DNA of 34,247 nucleotides from assembly GCA_900553185.1 (NCBI GenBank), contig USCT01000021.1, positions 1 to 34,247 on the forward strand. Direction: 5' to 3'. Positions 8,011 through 16,338 of the stretch are shown here, in pieces. The notes under the pieces were generated by a model. That model searched no databases and was not told where the DNA came from. It was given only the letters and a program-made list of their open reading frames with translations. The DNA comes from an uncultured Bacteroides sp. (GTDB lineage: Bacteria; Bacteroidota; Bacteroidia; Bacteroidales; Bacteroidaceae). Position numbers and translations under genes: made by a program. Position 1 is the stretch's first letter, and each line of letters begins with the position of its first letter.

Positions 8011-8769
8011 TCATTTTACAACAACACGTCCTTCTACTTCAGCCTGCACGAATTTACCCTTTTGCTCACACTCTTTCACATAATTCAGCAAGACATCCCG
8101 CAAAAGTCCGTGGGCCGGCAAAGTTTTTGATTTCGCCTCCAGAAAAGCGGACATCTTATCATTTCCTTCGGCCAGATAGTCGATAGTAGCCACCCGATAA
8201 ACAGCTTTCGGATCGATTGCCTTTCCACCGACAGTGGCATTCAGCAGCTCTCCGTCCTTCGAAATGACCAGCCGGGCTCCGCTCAATCCTTCACCATGCA
8301 AGGCAGCAATCTGTTCAAACAGTTTCTGCAGGGATGTTCCCTCCATCGTCAACAGGCATAACGTATTTTCAAAAGGAGCGATCTCGAATATGTCGCCATA
8401 CGTAATTTCACCCTCTGAAAGCGAACTGCGTATACCCCCCATGTTCATGACAGCCACATCAACCGATTCTCCCGTCAATCGGGAAGCAGACAATTTAATG
8501 ACATCGGCCATCAGATTCGACAACGGAGACTCCGGACGGTACGATGTCAGGCTGGCAGCCGAGTGTCCGACCACCGGCGACATTATACTGTCAATACGCA
8601 ACTGATAGGTTCTAAGCAAAGCAGCCGCTCCGGCATCGGGATCTTTATCGTATACCTCCGTCATGGCTACCCGTCCACCCTCTATACCTGTCACCGTATA
8701 ACTGGAAGAACAGGCATACAGAGAAAACAGTCCGGCCAAAAAGCCGATTTTTACGTAATTCTTTATCAT
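8011..8769 (-). CDS. 5'-nucleotidase C-terminal domain lipoprotein
   Basis: A 252-residue protein that is only the substrate-binding C-terminal domain of 5'-nucleotidases. N-M-G-G-I-R at 109-114, I-A-P-F-E-N-T-L at about 130-137 and the D-Y-L-A-E-G-N-D segment at about 197-204 match the nucleobase/ribose-binding part of UshA-like enzymes. Residues 1-20 form a lipoprotein signal with lipobox L-Y-A-C (Cys20). No acidic run follows the cysteine, so it may stay periplasm-facing. I chose the ATG at 8769 because the promoter -7 box ends about 10 bases before the alternative ATG at 8790, which would leave almost no leader. First gene of the operon; it probably pairs with the metallophosphatase downstream. 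Confidence 0.88.
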   Translation of the reverse strand: MIKNYVKIGFLAGLFSLYACSSSYTVTGIEGGRVAMTEVYDKDPDAGAAALLRTYQLRIDSIMSPVVGHSAASLTSYRPESPLSNLMADVIKLSASRLTGESVDVAVMNMGGIRSSLSEGEITYGDIFEIAPFENTLCLLTMEGTSLQKLFEQIAALHGEGLSGARLVISKDGELLNATVGGKAIDPKAVYRVATIDYLAEGNDKMSAFLEAKSKTLPAHGLLRDVLLNYVKECEQKGKFVQAEVEGRVVVK

Positions 8770-8799
8770 AAGCTTTCTACTTGATTTCATTTGAATGGT

Positions 8800-8830
8800 C
8801 AAATTTAACCAAAAAAGAAAAGTCAACCAA
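8800..8830 (-). promoter_or_regulatory. Promoter of the nucleotidase/GH3 operon
   Basis: On the minus strand TTGG (8830-8827), 19 bases, then TAAATTTG (8807-8800). The -7 box is an exact match to TAnnTTTG and the -33 box differs by one base from TTTG. Confidence 0.6.
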
Positions 8831-8856
8831 CTTTCGATAAAAAATAACTGTCTTTA

Positions 8857-8888
8857 TTTGGCCATTCCAAAGAAAATGACTTACTTTG
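8857..8888 (+). promoter_or_regulatory. Promoter of rplS
   Basis: TTTG at 8857-8860, a 20-base spacer, then TTACTTTG at 8881-8888 (one base from TAnnTTTG). This matches the Bacteroides housekeeping promoter layout and predicts a leader of about 80 bases before rplS. Confidence 0.65.
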
Positions 8889-8924
8889 CACCGCTTTCGC
8901 GTAATCGCTGTCAAGAAGAGTTAC

Positions 8925-8950
8925 TTGATATGTTGCGTTGTAACGATCAA
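8925..8950 (+). promoter_or_regulatory. Possible hairpin in the rplS leader
   Basis: TTGAT (8925-8929) can pair with ATCAA (8946-8950), with an inner GTT/AAC helix around a GCGTTGT loop. It lies inside the predicted 5' leader about 25 bases before the rplS ATG. Stem strength is modest; a regulatory role is only a guess. Confidence 0.3.
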
Positions 8951-8973
8951 ACAATTTAATTTAACAAAAAACA

Positions 8974-9327
8974 ATGGATTTAATTAAAATTGCAGAAGAA
9001 GCATTTGCTACTGGCAAACAGCATCCTTCATTCAAAGCAGGTGATACTATCACAGTAGCATACCGTATCGTTGAAGGTAACAAGGAACGTGTACAGTTGT
9101 ATCGTGGTGTTGTTATCAAAATTTCTGGTCACGGTGAAAAGAAACGTTTCACTGTACGTAAAATGTCAGGAACTGTAGGTGTAGAACGTATTTTCCCGCT
9201 GGAATCTCCGGCTATCGACAGCATTACTGTCAATAAAATCGGTAAAGTACGCCGCGCTAAATTGTACTACCTGCGTGCTCTTACTGGTAAGAAAGCTAGA
9301 ATTCAGGAAAAGCGCGTTAACGCATAA
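8974..9327 (+). CDS. rplS: 50S ribosomal protein L19
   Basis: A 117-residue basic protein matching bacterial L19 along its whole length. Recognisable parts are F-K-A-G-D-T-I-T-V near residue 20, E-R-V-Q-L-Y-R-G-V-V-I, the G-V-E-R-I-F-P-L-E-S-P segment near 70, and R-R-A-K-L-Y-Y-L-R near 93-101. L19 sits at the interface of the 50S and 30S subunits. Codon use is of the highly expressed kind (many GGT, CGT, GTA), unlike its neighbours. It is a single-gene unit here, with its own promoter and terminator, rather than part of the rpsP-rimM-trmD-rplS operon of proteobacteria. Confidence 0.98.
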   Translation: MDLIKIAEEAFATGKQHPSFKAGDTITVAYRIVEGNKERVQLYRGVVIKISGHGEKKRFTVRKMSGTVGVERIFPLESPAIDSITVNKIGKVRRAKLYYLRALTGKKARIQEKRVNA

Positions 9328-9351
9328 GCTGAAAACTATTATTCCTTACAT

Positions 9352-9386
9352 AAAAAAGCCGGTTGGACTTACCAATCGGTTTTTTT
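9352..9386 (+). terminator. Rho-independent terminator of rplS
   Basis: A 15-bp stem (AAAAAAGCCGGTTGG with CCAATCGGTTTTTTT, two G-T pairs) and a 5-base loop, ending in a seven-T run, 24 bases after the rplS stop. Confidence 0.92.
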
Positions 9387-9410
9387 GTTGTCCTTACTTG
9401 TGAAGCCAAT

Positions 9411-9449
9411 AAAAAAATCGACCTATATATAATAAAATATAAGTCGATT
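9411..9449 (-). terminator. Rho-independent terminator of the glucokinase gene
   Basis: Read on the minus strand, AATCGACTTATAT (9449-9437) pairs with ATATAGGTCGATT (9428-9416) with one G-T pair, followed by a T run. It lies just after the glucokinase stop and back to back with the rplS terminator. Confidence 0.8.
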
Positions 9450-9470
9450 CCTTATCGGTGAAAAAACAAA

Positions 9471-10433
9471 TCAGTTTTCTCTTACTTCCCAGCCCAATGC
9501 ACTTGCGCCCAAAACAGCGGCATCAGCATCTTTCAACTGAGAAAGCAGCAATTTCGTCTTACCTGCGTAGATTTTCAAGACATTCTCATCCAGCGCTTTC
9601 TGAATAGGTTTCATGATATAATCGCCAGATTTTGCCAGACCGCCAAACAGAATGATAGCTTCCGGACTTGAGAAAGCAATGAAATCAGCCAGTGCCTGAC
9701 CCAGAATAGTTCCGGTAAAATCAAAAATATCCTGTGCCAGCTTATCGCCTTTTACAGCTGCATCGTATACATCCTTTGACTGAATTTCATCGGCCGGAAT
9801 GTTTCTCAGCAAACTCGGCTCTGTACGCTGAATCAGGAATTCGCGTGCCGTACGGGCCACACCTGTAGCAGAACAATAAGTTTCCAGGCAACCCTTACGT
9901 CCACAACCGCACTGACGACCGTTACGATTAACAATAACATGTCCCAGCTCGCCGGCAAAACCATCGTGTCCGTATACCAGCTGGCCGTTGATCACGATAC
10001 CGCTTCCTACACCTGTACCCAAGGTAATCATGATGAAATCCTTCAAACCACGAGCTGCGCCATAGGTCATTTCACCAATAGCAGCAGCATTCGCATCGTT
10101 AGTCAATGCTGTAGGAATACCCAACTGTTCTTCGAACATAGAAGCCAATGGAATAACACCTCTCCACGGAAGATTCGGAGCGAATTCAATCGTACCATTG
10201 TAATAATTTCCGTTAGGAGCACCGACACCCATGCCTTTTATTTTTTCTGCACCACCAAACTGCTGAATCAGTGGTATCAGTTTCTTGCAAACAGCATCCA
10301 CGTACTCATCAATTTTATCATACTGCTGAGTCTTTATTGAATCAGTAGCCAATACATTACCACGTGAATCAACGACGCCAAACACCGTGTTTGTTCCGCC
10401 GATATCCATACCAACCACATACGGTTTCTCCAT
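9471..10433 (-). CDS. ROK-family glucokinase
   Basis: A cytoplasmic sugar kinase (about 320 residues) that phosphorylates glucose or a related hexose with ATP. It begins MEKPYVVGMDIGGTN: the D-I-G-G-T phosphate-binding loop is at 10-14. Further on are L-G-T-G-V-G-S-G-I, the substrate motif G-E-L-G-H-V, and the ROK zinc motif C-G-C-G-x-x-G-C-L-E. Candidate starts are 10448, 10442 and 10433; all are downstream of the strong promoter at 10481-10512, which rules out the more distal in-frame ATG at 10511. I chose the one closest to the conserved fold. Glucokinase is the likeliest function, but ROK kinases for other hexoses or N-acetylhexosamines look similar. Divergent from the ABC exporter operon. 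Confidence 0.92.
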   Translation of the reverse strand: MEKPYVVGMDIGGTNTVFGVVDSRGNVLATDSIKTQQYDKIDEYVDAVCKKLIPLIQQFGGAEKIKGMGVGAPNGNYYNGTIEFAPNLPWRGVIPLASMFEEQLGIPTALTNDANAAAIGEMTYGAARGLKDFIMITLGTGVGSGIVINGQLVYGHDGFAGELGHVIVNRNGRQCGCGRKGCLETYCSATGVARTAREFLIQRTEPSLLRNIPADEIQSKDVYDAAVKGDKLAQDIFDFTGTILGQALADFIAFSSPEAIILFGGLAKSGDYIMKPIQKALDENVLKIYAGKTKLLLSQLKDADAAVLGASALGWEVREN

Positions 10434-10480
10434 GTTGTTCATGTTCATGACATTAATATTATTAGGGTTAATTTTATGCA

Positions 10481-10512
10481 CAAATGTAAAGAATACCCTA
10501 AAATAGAACAAA
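10481..10512 (-). promoter_or_regulatory. Promoter of the glucokinase gene
   Basis: On the minus strand TTTG (10512-10509), 20 bases, then TACATTTG (10488-10481): an exact match in both boxes and spacing to the Bacteroides housekeeping promoter. It fixes the glucokinase start to 10448 or later. Confidence 0.8.
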
Positions 10513-10528
10513 TATTTTTCGTACTTTA

Positions 10529-10560
10529 TTTACTTATTCATGTAACTTTTTCTAAATTCG
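10529..10560 (+). promoter_or_regulatory. Candidate promoter of the ABC exporter operon
   Basis: TTTA at 10529-10532, 20 bases, then TAAATTCG at 10553-10560; each box is one base off consensus. A leader of about 25 bases to the ATPase start would result. Confidence 0.45.
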
Positions 10561-10592
10561 CATCGTCTTATTAACACAAACAACGAAAAAAC

Positions 10593-11312
10593 ATGATTCA
10601 TTTAAAGAACATTCAAAAAACCTATCACAACGGAGCTCCTCTTCATGTGCTGAAAGGTATCAACCTGGACATCGAAAAAGGAGAATTTGTCTCCATCATG
10701 GGAGCTTCCGGATCAGGGAAGTCCACACTGCTCAACATTCTAGGCATTCTGGACAATTACGATTCAGGAGAGTATTACCTGAACGATGTATTAATCCGTG
10801 ACCTCAGCGAGACAAAAGCTGCAGAGTACCGAAACCGGATGATCGGCTTCATCTTTCAATCCTTTAACCTTATTTCGTTCAAGAATGCCATGGAAAATGT
10901 GGCGCTTCCTCTCTTCTATCAGGGAGTGAACCGGAAAAAACGTAACGAACTGGCTTTGGAATACCTCGACAAACTGGGTCTGAAAGAATGGGCCCATCAC
11001 ATGCCGAACGAACTCTCCGGAGGACAGAAACAACGGGTCGCTATAGCCCGGGCACTGATTTCCAAGCCTCAAATAATCCTGGCCGACGAACCGACAGGAG
11101 CCCTCGACAGCAAAACGTCCATCGAAGTCATGAACATTCTTAAGGAATTACACGATCAGGAAGGGCTTACCATCGTAGTAGTAACCCACGAAAGCGGAGT
11201 AGCCAACCAAACCAACAAAATCATCCACATCAAAGACGGAGTTATCGAACAGATCGAAGAAAACCTTGACCATAACGCTTCACCGTTCGGTATCAACGGA
11301 TACATGAAATAA
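10593..11312 (+). CDS. ABC transporter ATP-binding protein (MacB/LolD-type)
   Basis: The 239-residue cytoplasmic ATPase of the exporter encoded by this operon. Walker A G-A-S-G-S-G-K-S-T is at about 36-44, the signature L-S-G-G-Q-K-Q-R in the middle, Walker B I-I-L-A-D-E-P-T-G followed by A-L-D-S-K, and the H-loop V-V-V-T-H-E. It belongs to the MacB/LolD/FtsE (type VII ABC) subgroup, whose ATPases drive periplasmic movements of FtsX-fold permeases rather than pump substrate through a membrane channel. First gene of a five-gene operon; the first permease starts 10 bases after its stop. Confidence 0.95.
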   Translation: MIHLKNIQKTYHNGAPLHVLKGINLDIEKGEFVSIMGASGSGKSTLLNILGILDNYDSGEYYLNDVLIRDLSETKAAEYRNRMIGFIFQSFNLISFKNAMENVALPLFYQGVNRKKRNELALEYLDKLGLKEWAHHMPNELSGGQKQRVAIARALISKPQIILADEPTGALDSKTSIEVMNILKELHDQEGLTIVVVTHESGVANQTNKIIHIKDGVIEQIEENLDHNASPFGINGYMK

Positions 11313-11322
11313 TACGACAACT

Positions 11323-12573
11323 ATGATTGACCTTATACAAGAAATATATGGAACCATCATGCGTAACAAACTTCGAACCGCACTGACAGGTTTCTCCGTA
11401 GCATGGGGAATCTTCATGCTGATAGTCCTGCTGGGAGCCGGAAACGGACTGATCCACGCTTTCGAGGGACAAACCGCGGACATGAAAATGAACTCCATGA
11501 AAATTTATCCCGGATATACCAGTAAACCTTACAACGGACTGAAAGAAGGGAGAAGTATTTCATTGAACGACAGGGACAGAATGCAGACAGCGCAAAGCTT
11601 TCCCGACAAAATCGTAACAACAGGAGCCACCGTAAGCCAAAGCGGAGTCTACCTGAATTATGAAAAGGAAAACGTCAGTATCACACTGGACGGCATATTT
11701 CCCAATTATACGGAATTGGAAGCTGCCAGGCTGAAAGAAGGACGTTTCATCAACAAAAATGACATCGATGACCACCGGAAAGTGATCGTTCTCCATGAAA
11801 AAACCGCTCAACAGCTGTTTCCACGTACCCGACCCATCGGAAAATACATCAACGCACAAGGAGTCGTTTATCAGGTAGTCGGTATTTACACTGACCAGAA
11901 CAGCTTCTCTCCTTCCGCTCTCGTACCGTTTACTACCTTACAACTGGTATATGGAAAAGGAGACAGCATAGACAACCTGACATTTACCACCCAAGGAATC
12001 ACTGACGAAGCAGCCAGTGAAAAGCTGAGTCAAGATTACCGGGCAATGATGGGACTCCGAAAACAATTTGCAGCCGACGACGAAGGAGCCATCTGGATAT
12101 GGGACCGTTTTACCCAATATCTTCAGCAACAGGCCGGAAACGACATTCTGCACATTGCCATCTGGGTAATCGGTATCTTTACCCTGTTGAGCGGTATTGT
12201 AGGAGTCAGTAACATCATGCTGATTACTGTTCGTGAACGTACACACGAGTTCGGAATCCGGAAAGCACTGGGAGCTAAACCGCTTTCCATCTTATGGCTA
12301 ATCATTTCCGAGAGTGTGGTCATTACGACATTCTTCGGTTACATCGGTATGGTAGCAGGCATTGCCGTTACGGAGTACATGAACATCGTGGCCGGCAAGC
12401 AAACCATGGATATGGGAGTCTTTTCGATGACATTCTTTGAAAATCCGACTGTCGACCTCAGTATCGCCGTCCAGGCTACCCTTACACTCATCATCGCCGG
12501 AACACTGGCCGGACTTTTCCCAGCCCGAAAAGCAGTCCGCATCCGTCCCATTGAAGCACTTAGAGCAGAGTAA
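11323..12573 (+). CDS. MacB-like ABC permease, copy 1
   Basis: A 416-residue inner-membrane permease. One transmembrane helix is at about 19-42, a large periplasmic MacB-PCD domain at about 45-270, and three further helices near 277-300, 321-350 and 384-405: the FtsX/MacB topology. The conserved cytoplasmic R-E-R-T-H-E-F-G-I-R-K-A-L-G-A-K coupling segment follows the second helix. It ends 2 bases before the second permease and shares its layout and many motifs, so the two probably form a heterodimer driven by the upstream ATPase. MacB itself is a homodimer with ATPase and permease on one chain; here they are split and doubled. Confidence 0.94.
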   Translation: MIDLIQEIYGTIMRNKLRTALTGFSVAWGIFMLIVLLGAGNGLIHAFEGQTADMKMNSMKIYPGYTSKPYNGLKEGRSISLNDRDRMQTAQSFPDKIVTTGATVSQSGVYLNYEKENVSITLDGIFPNYTELEAARLKEGRFINKNDIDDHRKVIVLHEKTAQQLFPRTRPIGKYINAQGVVYQVVGIYTDQNSFSPSALVPFTTLQLVYGKGDSIDNLTFTTQGITDEAASEKLSQDYRAMMGLRKQFAADDEGAIWIWDRFTQYLQQQAGNDILHIAIWVIGIFTLLSGIVGVSNIMLITVRERTHEFGIRKALGAKPLSILWLIISESVVITTFFGYIGMVAGIAVTEYMNIVAGKQTMDMGVFSMTFFENPTVDLSIAVQATLTLIIAGTLAGLFPARKAVRIRPIEALRAE

Positions 12574-12575
12574 CT

Positions 12576-13820
12576 ATGAAAAAATTTGATTTAGATACAT
12601 GGCAGGAAATTCTTGTCACCATCACCCGCAACAAAACACGCAGCCTGCTGACTGCCTTCGGAATCTTTTGGGGTATCTTTATGCTGATAGCCCTGATGGG
12701 AGGAGCACAAGGTATGCAAGACAAACTATCCCAACAGTTCCAGGGATTTGCCACCAACTCCGGATTTCTGGGTACCAACCCGACCAGCAAAGCTTACAAG
12801 GGCTTCCAGCAGGGACGGACCTGGGATCTGGAAAACAAAGACGTGGAACGCATACGCCGCAATGTCAGTGAGGTAGAAATCGTAACACCAAGCCTGGCCC
12901 GCTGGGGAGTCAACGCTGTTTATCAGGATAAAAAGATCTCCAGTACCTTAAAGGGACTGTACCCGGAATATGGACTGATAGAAGAACCACAGATCACAAT
13001 GGGACGTTACCTGAACGACATGGATATACGAGACCAGCGGAAAGTATGTGTCATCGGAAAGAGAATTTATGAGACCTTATTTCCTGGCGGAGAAAACCCA
13101 TGCGGAAAGTTCATTGAAGTGAACGGTATCTACTATCAGGTTATCGGAGTCAGCATGGCCAATGGAAACATCTCCATCCAGGGACGCTCGGAAACTTCCA
13201 TCATTGTTCCATTCACCACCATGCAGAACAACTACAATTTCGGACAGAAAATCCAGTTGCTATGTTACACGGCTCATAAAGGATATTCCATCAGTGAAGT
13301 AGAAAAGAAAGTGGCACAAGTCGTCAAAAAAGCTCACATGATTCATCCGGACGACCAGCAAGCACTGATACAAGTCAATGCGGAAGCCATGTTCAGCATG
13401 ATAGACAACCTGTTTTCGGGTATCCGTATCCTGGGATGGATGGTCGGACTGGGTACCCTGCTGGCCGGAGCTATCGGAGTAAGTAACATCATGATGGTAA
13501 CCGTCAAGGAACGGACCACCGAAATCGGTATCCGGCGGGCCATCGGAGCCAAGCCCAATGACATCCTGCAACAGATTCTTTCAGAAAGTATCGTGCTGAC
13601 CATCATTGCAGGTATGGCCGGAATTACATTCGCAGTCTTCCTGCTGAACATTATGGAAAGTGTCACTTCCACCCCTACCGCTCCTGTCCGGTTTCAGATC
13701 GGTTTCTGGGAAGCAATAGGTGCCTACATTCTGCTGATCGTACTGGGACTGCTGGCGGGACTGTTCCCGGCATACCGGGCTATGGCCATCAAACCGATAG
13801 AAGCCATTCGGGACGAATAA
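12576..13820 (+). CDS. MacB-like ABC permease, copy 2
   Basis: A 414-residue paralogue of the preceding gene: helix at about 23-43, periplasmic domain, and three C-terminal helices near 280-300, 324-350 and 383-405. The coupling segment reads K-E-R-T-T-E-I-G-I-R-R-A-I-G-A-K. Similar length, shared N-terminal pattern (R-N-K followed by a G-I-F-M-L-I helix) and shared C-terminal A-G-L-F-P-A motif support an old tandem duplication. Likely the second half of a heterodimeric permease. A 58-base gap without an obvious terminator separates it from the adaptor. Confidence 0.94.
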   Translation: MKKFDLDTWQEILVTITRNKTRSLLTAFGIFWGIFMLIALMGGAQGMQDKLSQQFQGFATNSGFLGTNPTSKAYKGFQQGRTWDLENKDVERIRRNVSEVEIVTPSLARWGVNAVYQDKKISSTLKGLYPEYGLIEEPQITMGRYLNDMDIRDQRKVCVIGKRIYETLFPGGENPCGKFIEVNGIYYQVIGVSMANGNISIQGRSETSIIVPFTTMQNNYNFGQKIQLLCYTAHKGYSISEVEKKVAQVVKKAHMIHPDDQQALIQVNAEAMFSMIDNLFSGIRILGWMVGLGTLLAGAIGVSNIMMVTVKERTTEIGIRRAIGAKPNDILQQILSESIVLTIIAGMAGITFAVFLLNIMESVTSTPTAPVRFQIGFWEAIGAYILLIVLGLLAGLFPAYRAMAIKPIEAIRDE

Positions 13821-13878
13821 CATAAACAAACCAAAATAAAAACGATTCAAAAAGTCAAAACCAAAAAAATTTAGCCTT

Positions 13879-14976
13879 ATGAAGAAGTATGTAAAAGTAG
13901 CTGTTCTGATTATTATCGGACTGATTTTTCTAGGAACATTTGTTTTCCTGTATCAAAAATCCCAACCTAAAGAAACGGTATACGAAGTAGCCAGGGTAGA
14001 AAGAGATACTCTTATTCAAACAACTGTCGCTACCGGTAAAATAGAACCACGAGACGAAGTACAGATCAAGCCTCAGATATCAGGTATCATTGCCGAAGTG
14101 TATAAAGAGGCCGGACAGACGGTAAAGCAAGGAGAAGTTATTGCCAAAGTAAAGGTAATCCCGGAACTGGGACAACTGAATTCGGCCGAGAGTCGTGTAC
14201 GTCTGGCAACCATCAACGGCAAACAGGCAGAAACCGATCTGGAACGTATGGAACAGCTTTATAAGAACAAACTGGTGAGCAGCGAGGAATACGAAAAGAC
14301 ATTGCTGGCAGCCAAACAGGCACGCGAGGAACTGCAAGCTTCCAAAGACAACCTGGAAATCGTAAAAGAAGGTATCACCAAAAACAGCGCCTCATTCAGC
14401 AGTACCCTTATTCGATCTACCATCGACGGACTGATTCTGGATGTACCCATCAAGGTAGGTAACTCCGTTATCATGAGTAATACGTTCAACGATGGTACCA
14501 CCATTGCTACAGTAGCCAATATGGGCGACCTCATCTTCCGGGGAAATGTAGACGAGACCGAAGTTGGACGCATCCACGAAGGAATTCCCGTCAAAATCAC
14601 TTTGGGAGCTCTGCAAGACATGAAATTTGACGCCGTACTGGAATACATATCCCCCAAGAGCGTAGAAAACAACGGAGCCAACCAATTCGAAATCAAAGCA
14701 GCCATTCAGGTCCCGTCCGACGTAACCATCCGTTCCGGATACAGCGCCAACGCAGAAATGGAGCTGCAGCGCGCCGACAATGTACTGTGCATTCCCGAAA
14801 GCACATTGGAGTTTCAGGGAGATTCCACCTTTGTCTATGTATTGACGGACAGTGTTCCGACTCAGAAATTCGCCCGACGTTCCATCAAGACAGGTATCAG
14901 TGATGGAATCAAGATCGAAGTGAAAAACGGATTGAAAGCAAACGAACTGGTTCGAGGACTTAAAAAGGAGGTATAA
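13879..14976 (+). CDS. Periplasmic adaptor of the ABC exporter (MacA/HlyD-type)
   Basis: A 365-residue membrane fusion protein. A single N-terminal helix (about 6-25) anchors it in the inner membrane. The first lipoyl half-motif lies near 55-95 (I-K-P-Q-I-S-G-I-I-A-E-V), a helical hairpin near 98-165, the second lipoyl half near 175-205 (S-T-I-D-G-L-I-L-D-V), then beta-barrel and membrane-proximal domains. It would link the paired permeases to the TolC-family protein encoded next (3-base gap). Substrates of such systems include macrolides, lipids, peptides and virulence factors; nothing here tells which. Confidence 0.94.
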   Translation: MKKYVKVAVLIIIGLIFLGTFVFLYQKSQPKETVYEVARVERDTLIQTTVATGKIEPRDEVQIKPQISGIIAEVYKEAGQTVKQGEVIAKVKVIPELGQLNSAESRVRLATINGKQAETDLERMEQLYKNKLVSSEEYEKTLLAAKQAREELQASKDNLEIVKEGITKNSASFSSTLIRSTIDGLILDVPIKVGNSVIMSNTFNDGTTIATVANMGDLIFRGNVDETEVGRIHEGIPVKITLGALQDMKFDAVLEYISPKSVENNGANQFEIKAAIQVPSDVTIRSGYSANAEMELQRADNVLCIPESTLEFQGDSTFVYVLTDSVPTQKFARRSIKTGISDGIKIEVKNGLKANELVRGLKKEV

Positions 14977-14979
14977 GCC

Positions 14980-16314
14980 ATGAAACTGAAATACATTTGC
15001 CTGGCAATGCTCTGGATAGGTACATTGCCTATATACGCCCAATCAGCCTGGAATCTGGAACAGTGCATCCGATATGCCATCGATCATAACATTACCATCA
15101 AACAGCAAGAGGCCAACAAACAGCAAAGCGAAATTGAACTGAATACAGCACAATGGAGCCGTTTACCCAACCTGAACGGAAGCACCTCTTATTCGTTCAA
15201 CTTCGGACGAAGCCTGCAGGCCGATAATACTTACCAGAGTATCAATACACAAAATACCAGTTTCAGTCTGAGCACCTCCGTTCCTCTCTTCACCGGAATG
15301 CAGATACCCAATAACATCGCACTGGCAAAACTTAATCTGAAAGCGGCCGTTGAAGACCTTGAGAAGGCTAAGGAAGACATCAGCGTTCAGGTGGCATCGG
15401 CCTATCTGCAGGTACTCTTCAACGAAGAACTGGCCAAAGTAGCCCACGAACAGGTAAAACTGAGCGAGGAAATGCTACAACAAAAACAAGCTTATTTCGA
15501 CAACGGGAAAGCTTCGGAATCGGAGCTGTACGAGGCAAAATCACGCCTGGCACAGGATCAGCTTTCGGCCGTACAGACTGACAACAACTACAACCTGTCG
15601 CTACTGGATCTGAGCCAACTGCTGGAATTGCCTTCGCCGGATAATTTCCAGATTGTATCACCAGACACAGATGCCATCCAATATTCCAGCCAACTGACTC
15701 TTCCGACAGACATCTATCATCAGGCACTACAAATTAAACCAAGCATCAAAGCGGCACAATACCGACTGGAAGGAGCCGGAAAAAGTATCCGCATCGCTCA
15801 AAGTGCCTATTATCCACAACTCAGCTTTGGTGCCGGACTCGGAACCAACTATTACAAAGTATCCGGACACGAAAACAACGGATTCGGGACACAACTCCGG
15901 GATAACTTCAGCCAGTATGTAGGATTTACACTCAGTGTACCTCTTTTCAACCGCTTCAGTACCCGTAACCGGGTACGAAGTGCCCGTGTACAGGAAACCT
16001 TGCTGAACTGGCAGCTTGAGGAAAGCAAGAAAACACTGTATAAAGAAATACAGCAAGCCTACTATAATGCAGTAAATGCTGAAAGTAAATACGAAAGCAG
16101 CAAAACCGCCGATGAGGCTGCCAAGGCATCGTTTCTGCTGATAAAAGAAAAATATACGCTCGGAAAAGCCAATGCTACCGAATACAACGAATCACGTACT
16201 ACATGGATGAAAGCCGTATCCGACTGCATACAGGCCAAATACGACTATATTTTCAGAATCAAACTTTTAGATTTCTATCAAGGAATCCCTCTGACACTGG
16301 AAAAGAAACGATAA
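14980..16314 (+). CDS. TolC-family outer membrane protein of the ABC exporter
   Basis: A 444-residue outer-membrane efflux protein with a Sec signal (residues 1-21, ending IYAQ). The mature start W-N-L-E-Q-C-I-R-Y-A-I-D-H-N is the typical first helix of the family. Two OEP repeats follow (about 25-210 and 230-435), each giving long coiled helices and a short beta segment. It would trimerise into the outer-membrane duct of the tripartite ABC exporter. Last gene of the operon; a strong hairpin follows the stop. Confidence 0.94.
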   Translation: MKLKYICLAMLWIGTLPIYAQSAWNLEQCIRYAIDHNITIKQQEANKQQSEIELNTAQWSRLPNLNGSTSYSFNFGRSLQADNTYQSINTQNTSFSLSTSVPLFTGMQIPNNIALAKLNLKAAVEDLEKAKEDISVQVASAYLQVLFNEELAKVAHEQVKLSEEMLQQKQAYFDNGKASESELYEAKSRLAQDQLSAVQTDNNYNLSLLDLSQLLELPSPDNFQIVSPDTDAIQYSSQLTLPTDIYHQALQIKPSIKAAQYRLEGAGKSIRIAQSAYYPQLSFGAGLGTNYYKVSGHENNGFGTQLRDNFSQYVGFTLSVPLFNRFSTRNRVRSARVQETLLNWQLEESKKTLYKEIQQAYYNAVNAESKYESSKTADEAAKASFLLIKEKYTLGKANATEYNESRTTWMKAVSDCIQAKYDYIFRIKLLDFYQGIPLTLEKKR

Positions 16315-16338
16315 CATAACCGGATAAATCCAAACAGT

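Noticed and set aside
12576..13820. Second permease as a recent duplicate or assembly artefact
   Set aside because: The two permeases are clearly diverged along the periplasmic domain, so this is an old, functional paralogue.
14392..15042. A 216-codon minus-strand frame across the adaptor/TolC junction
   Set aside because: Antisense to two well-supported genes; the translation looks like a reverse reading of the adaptor.
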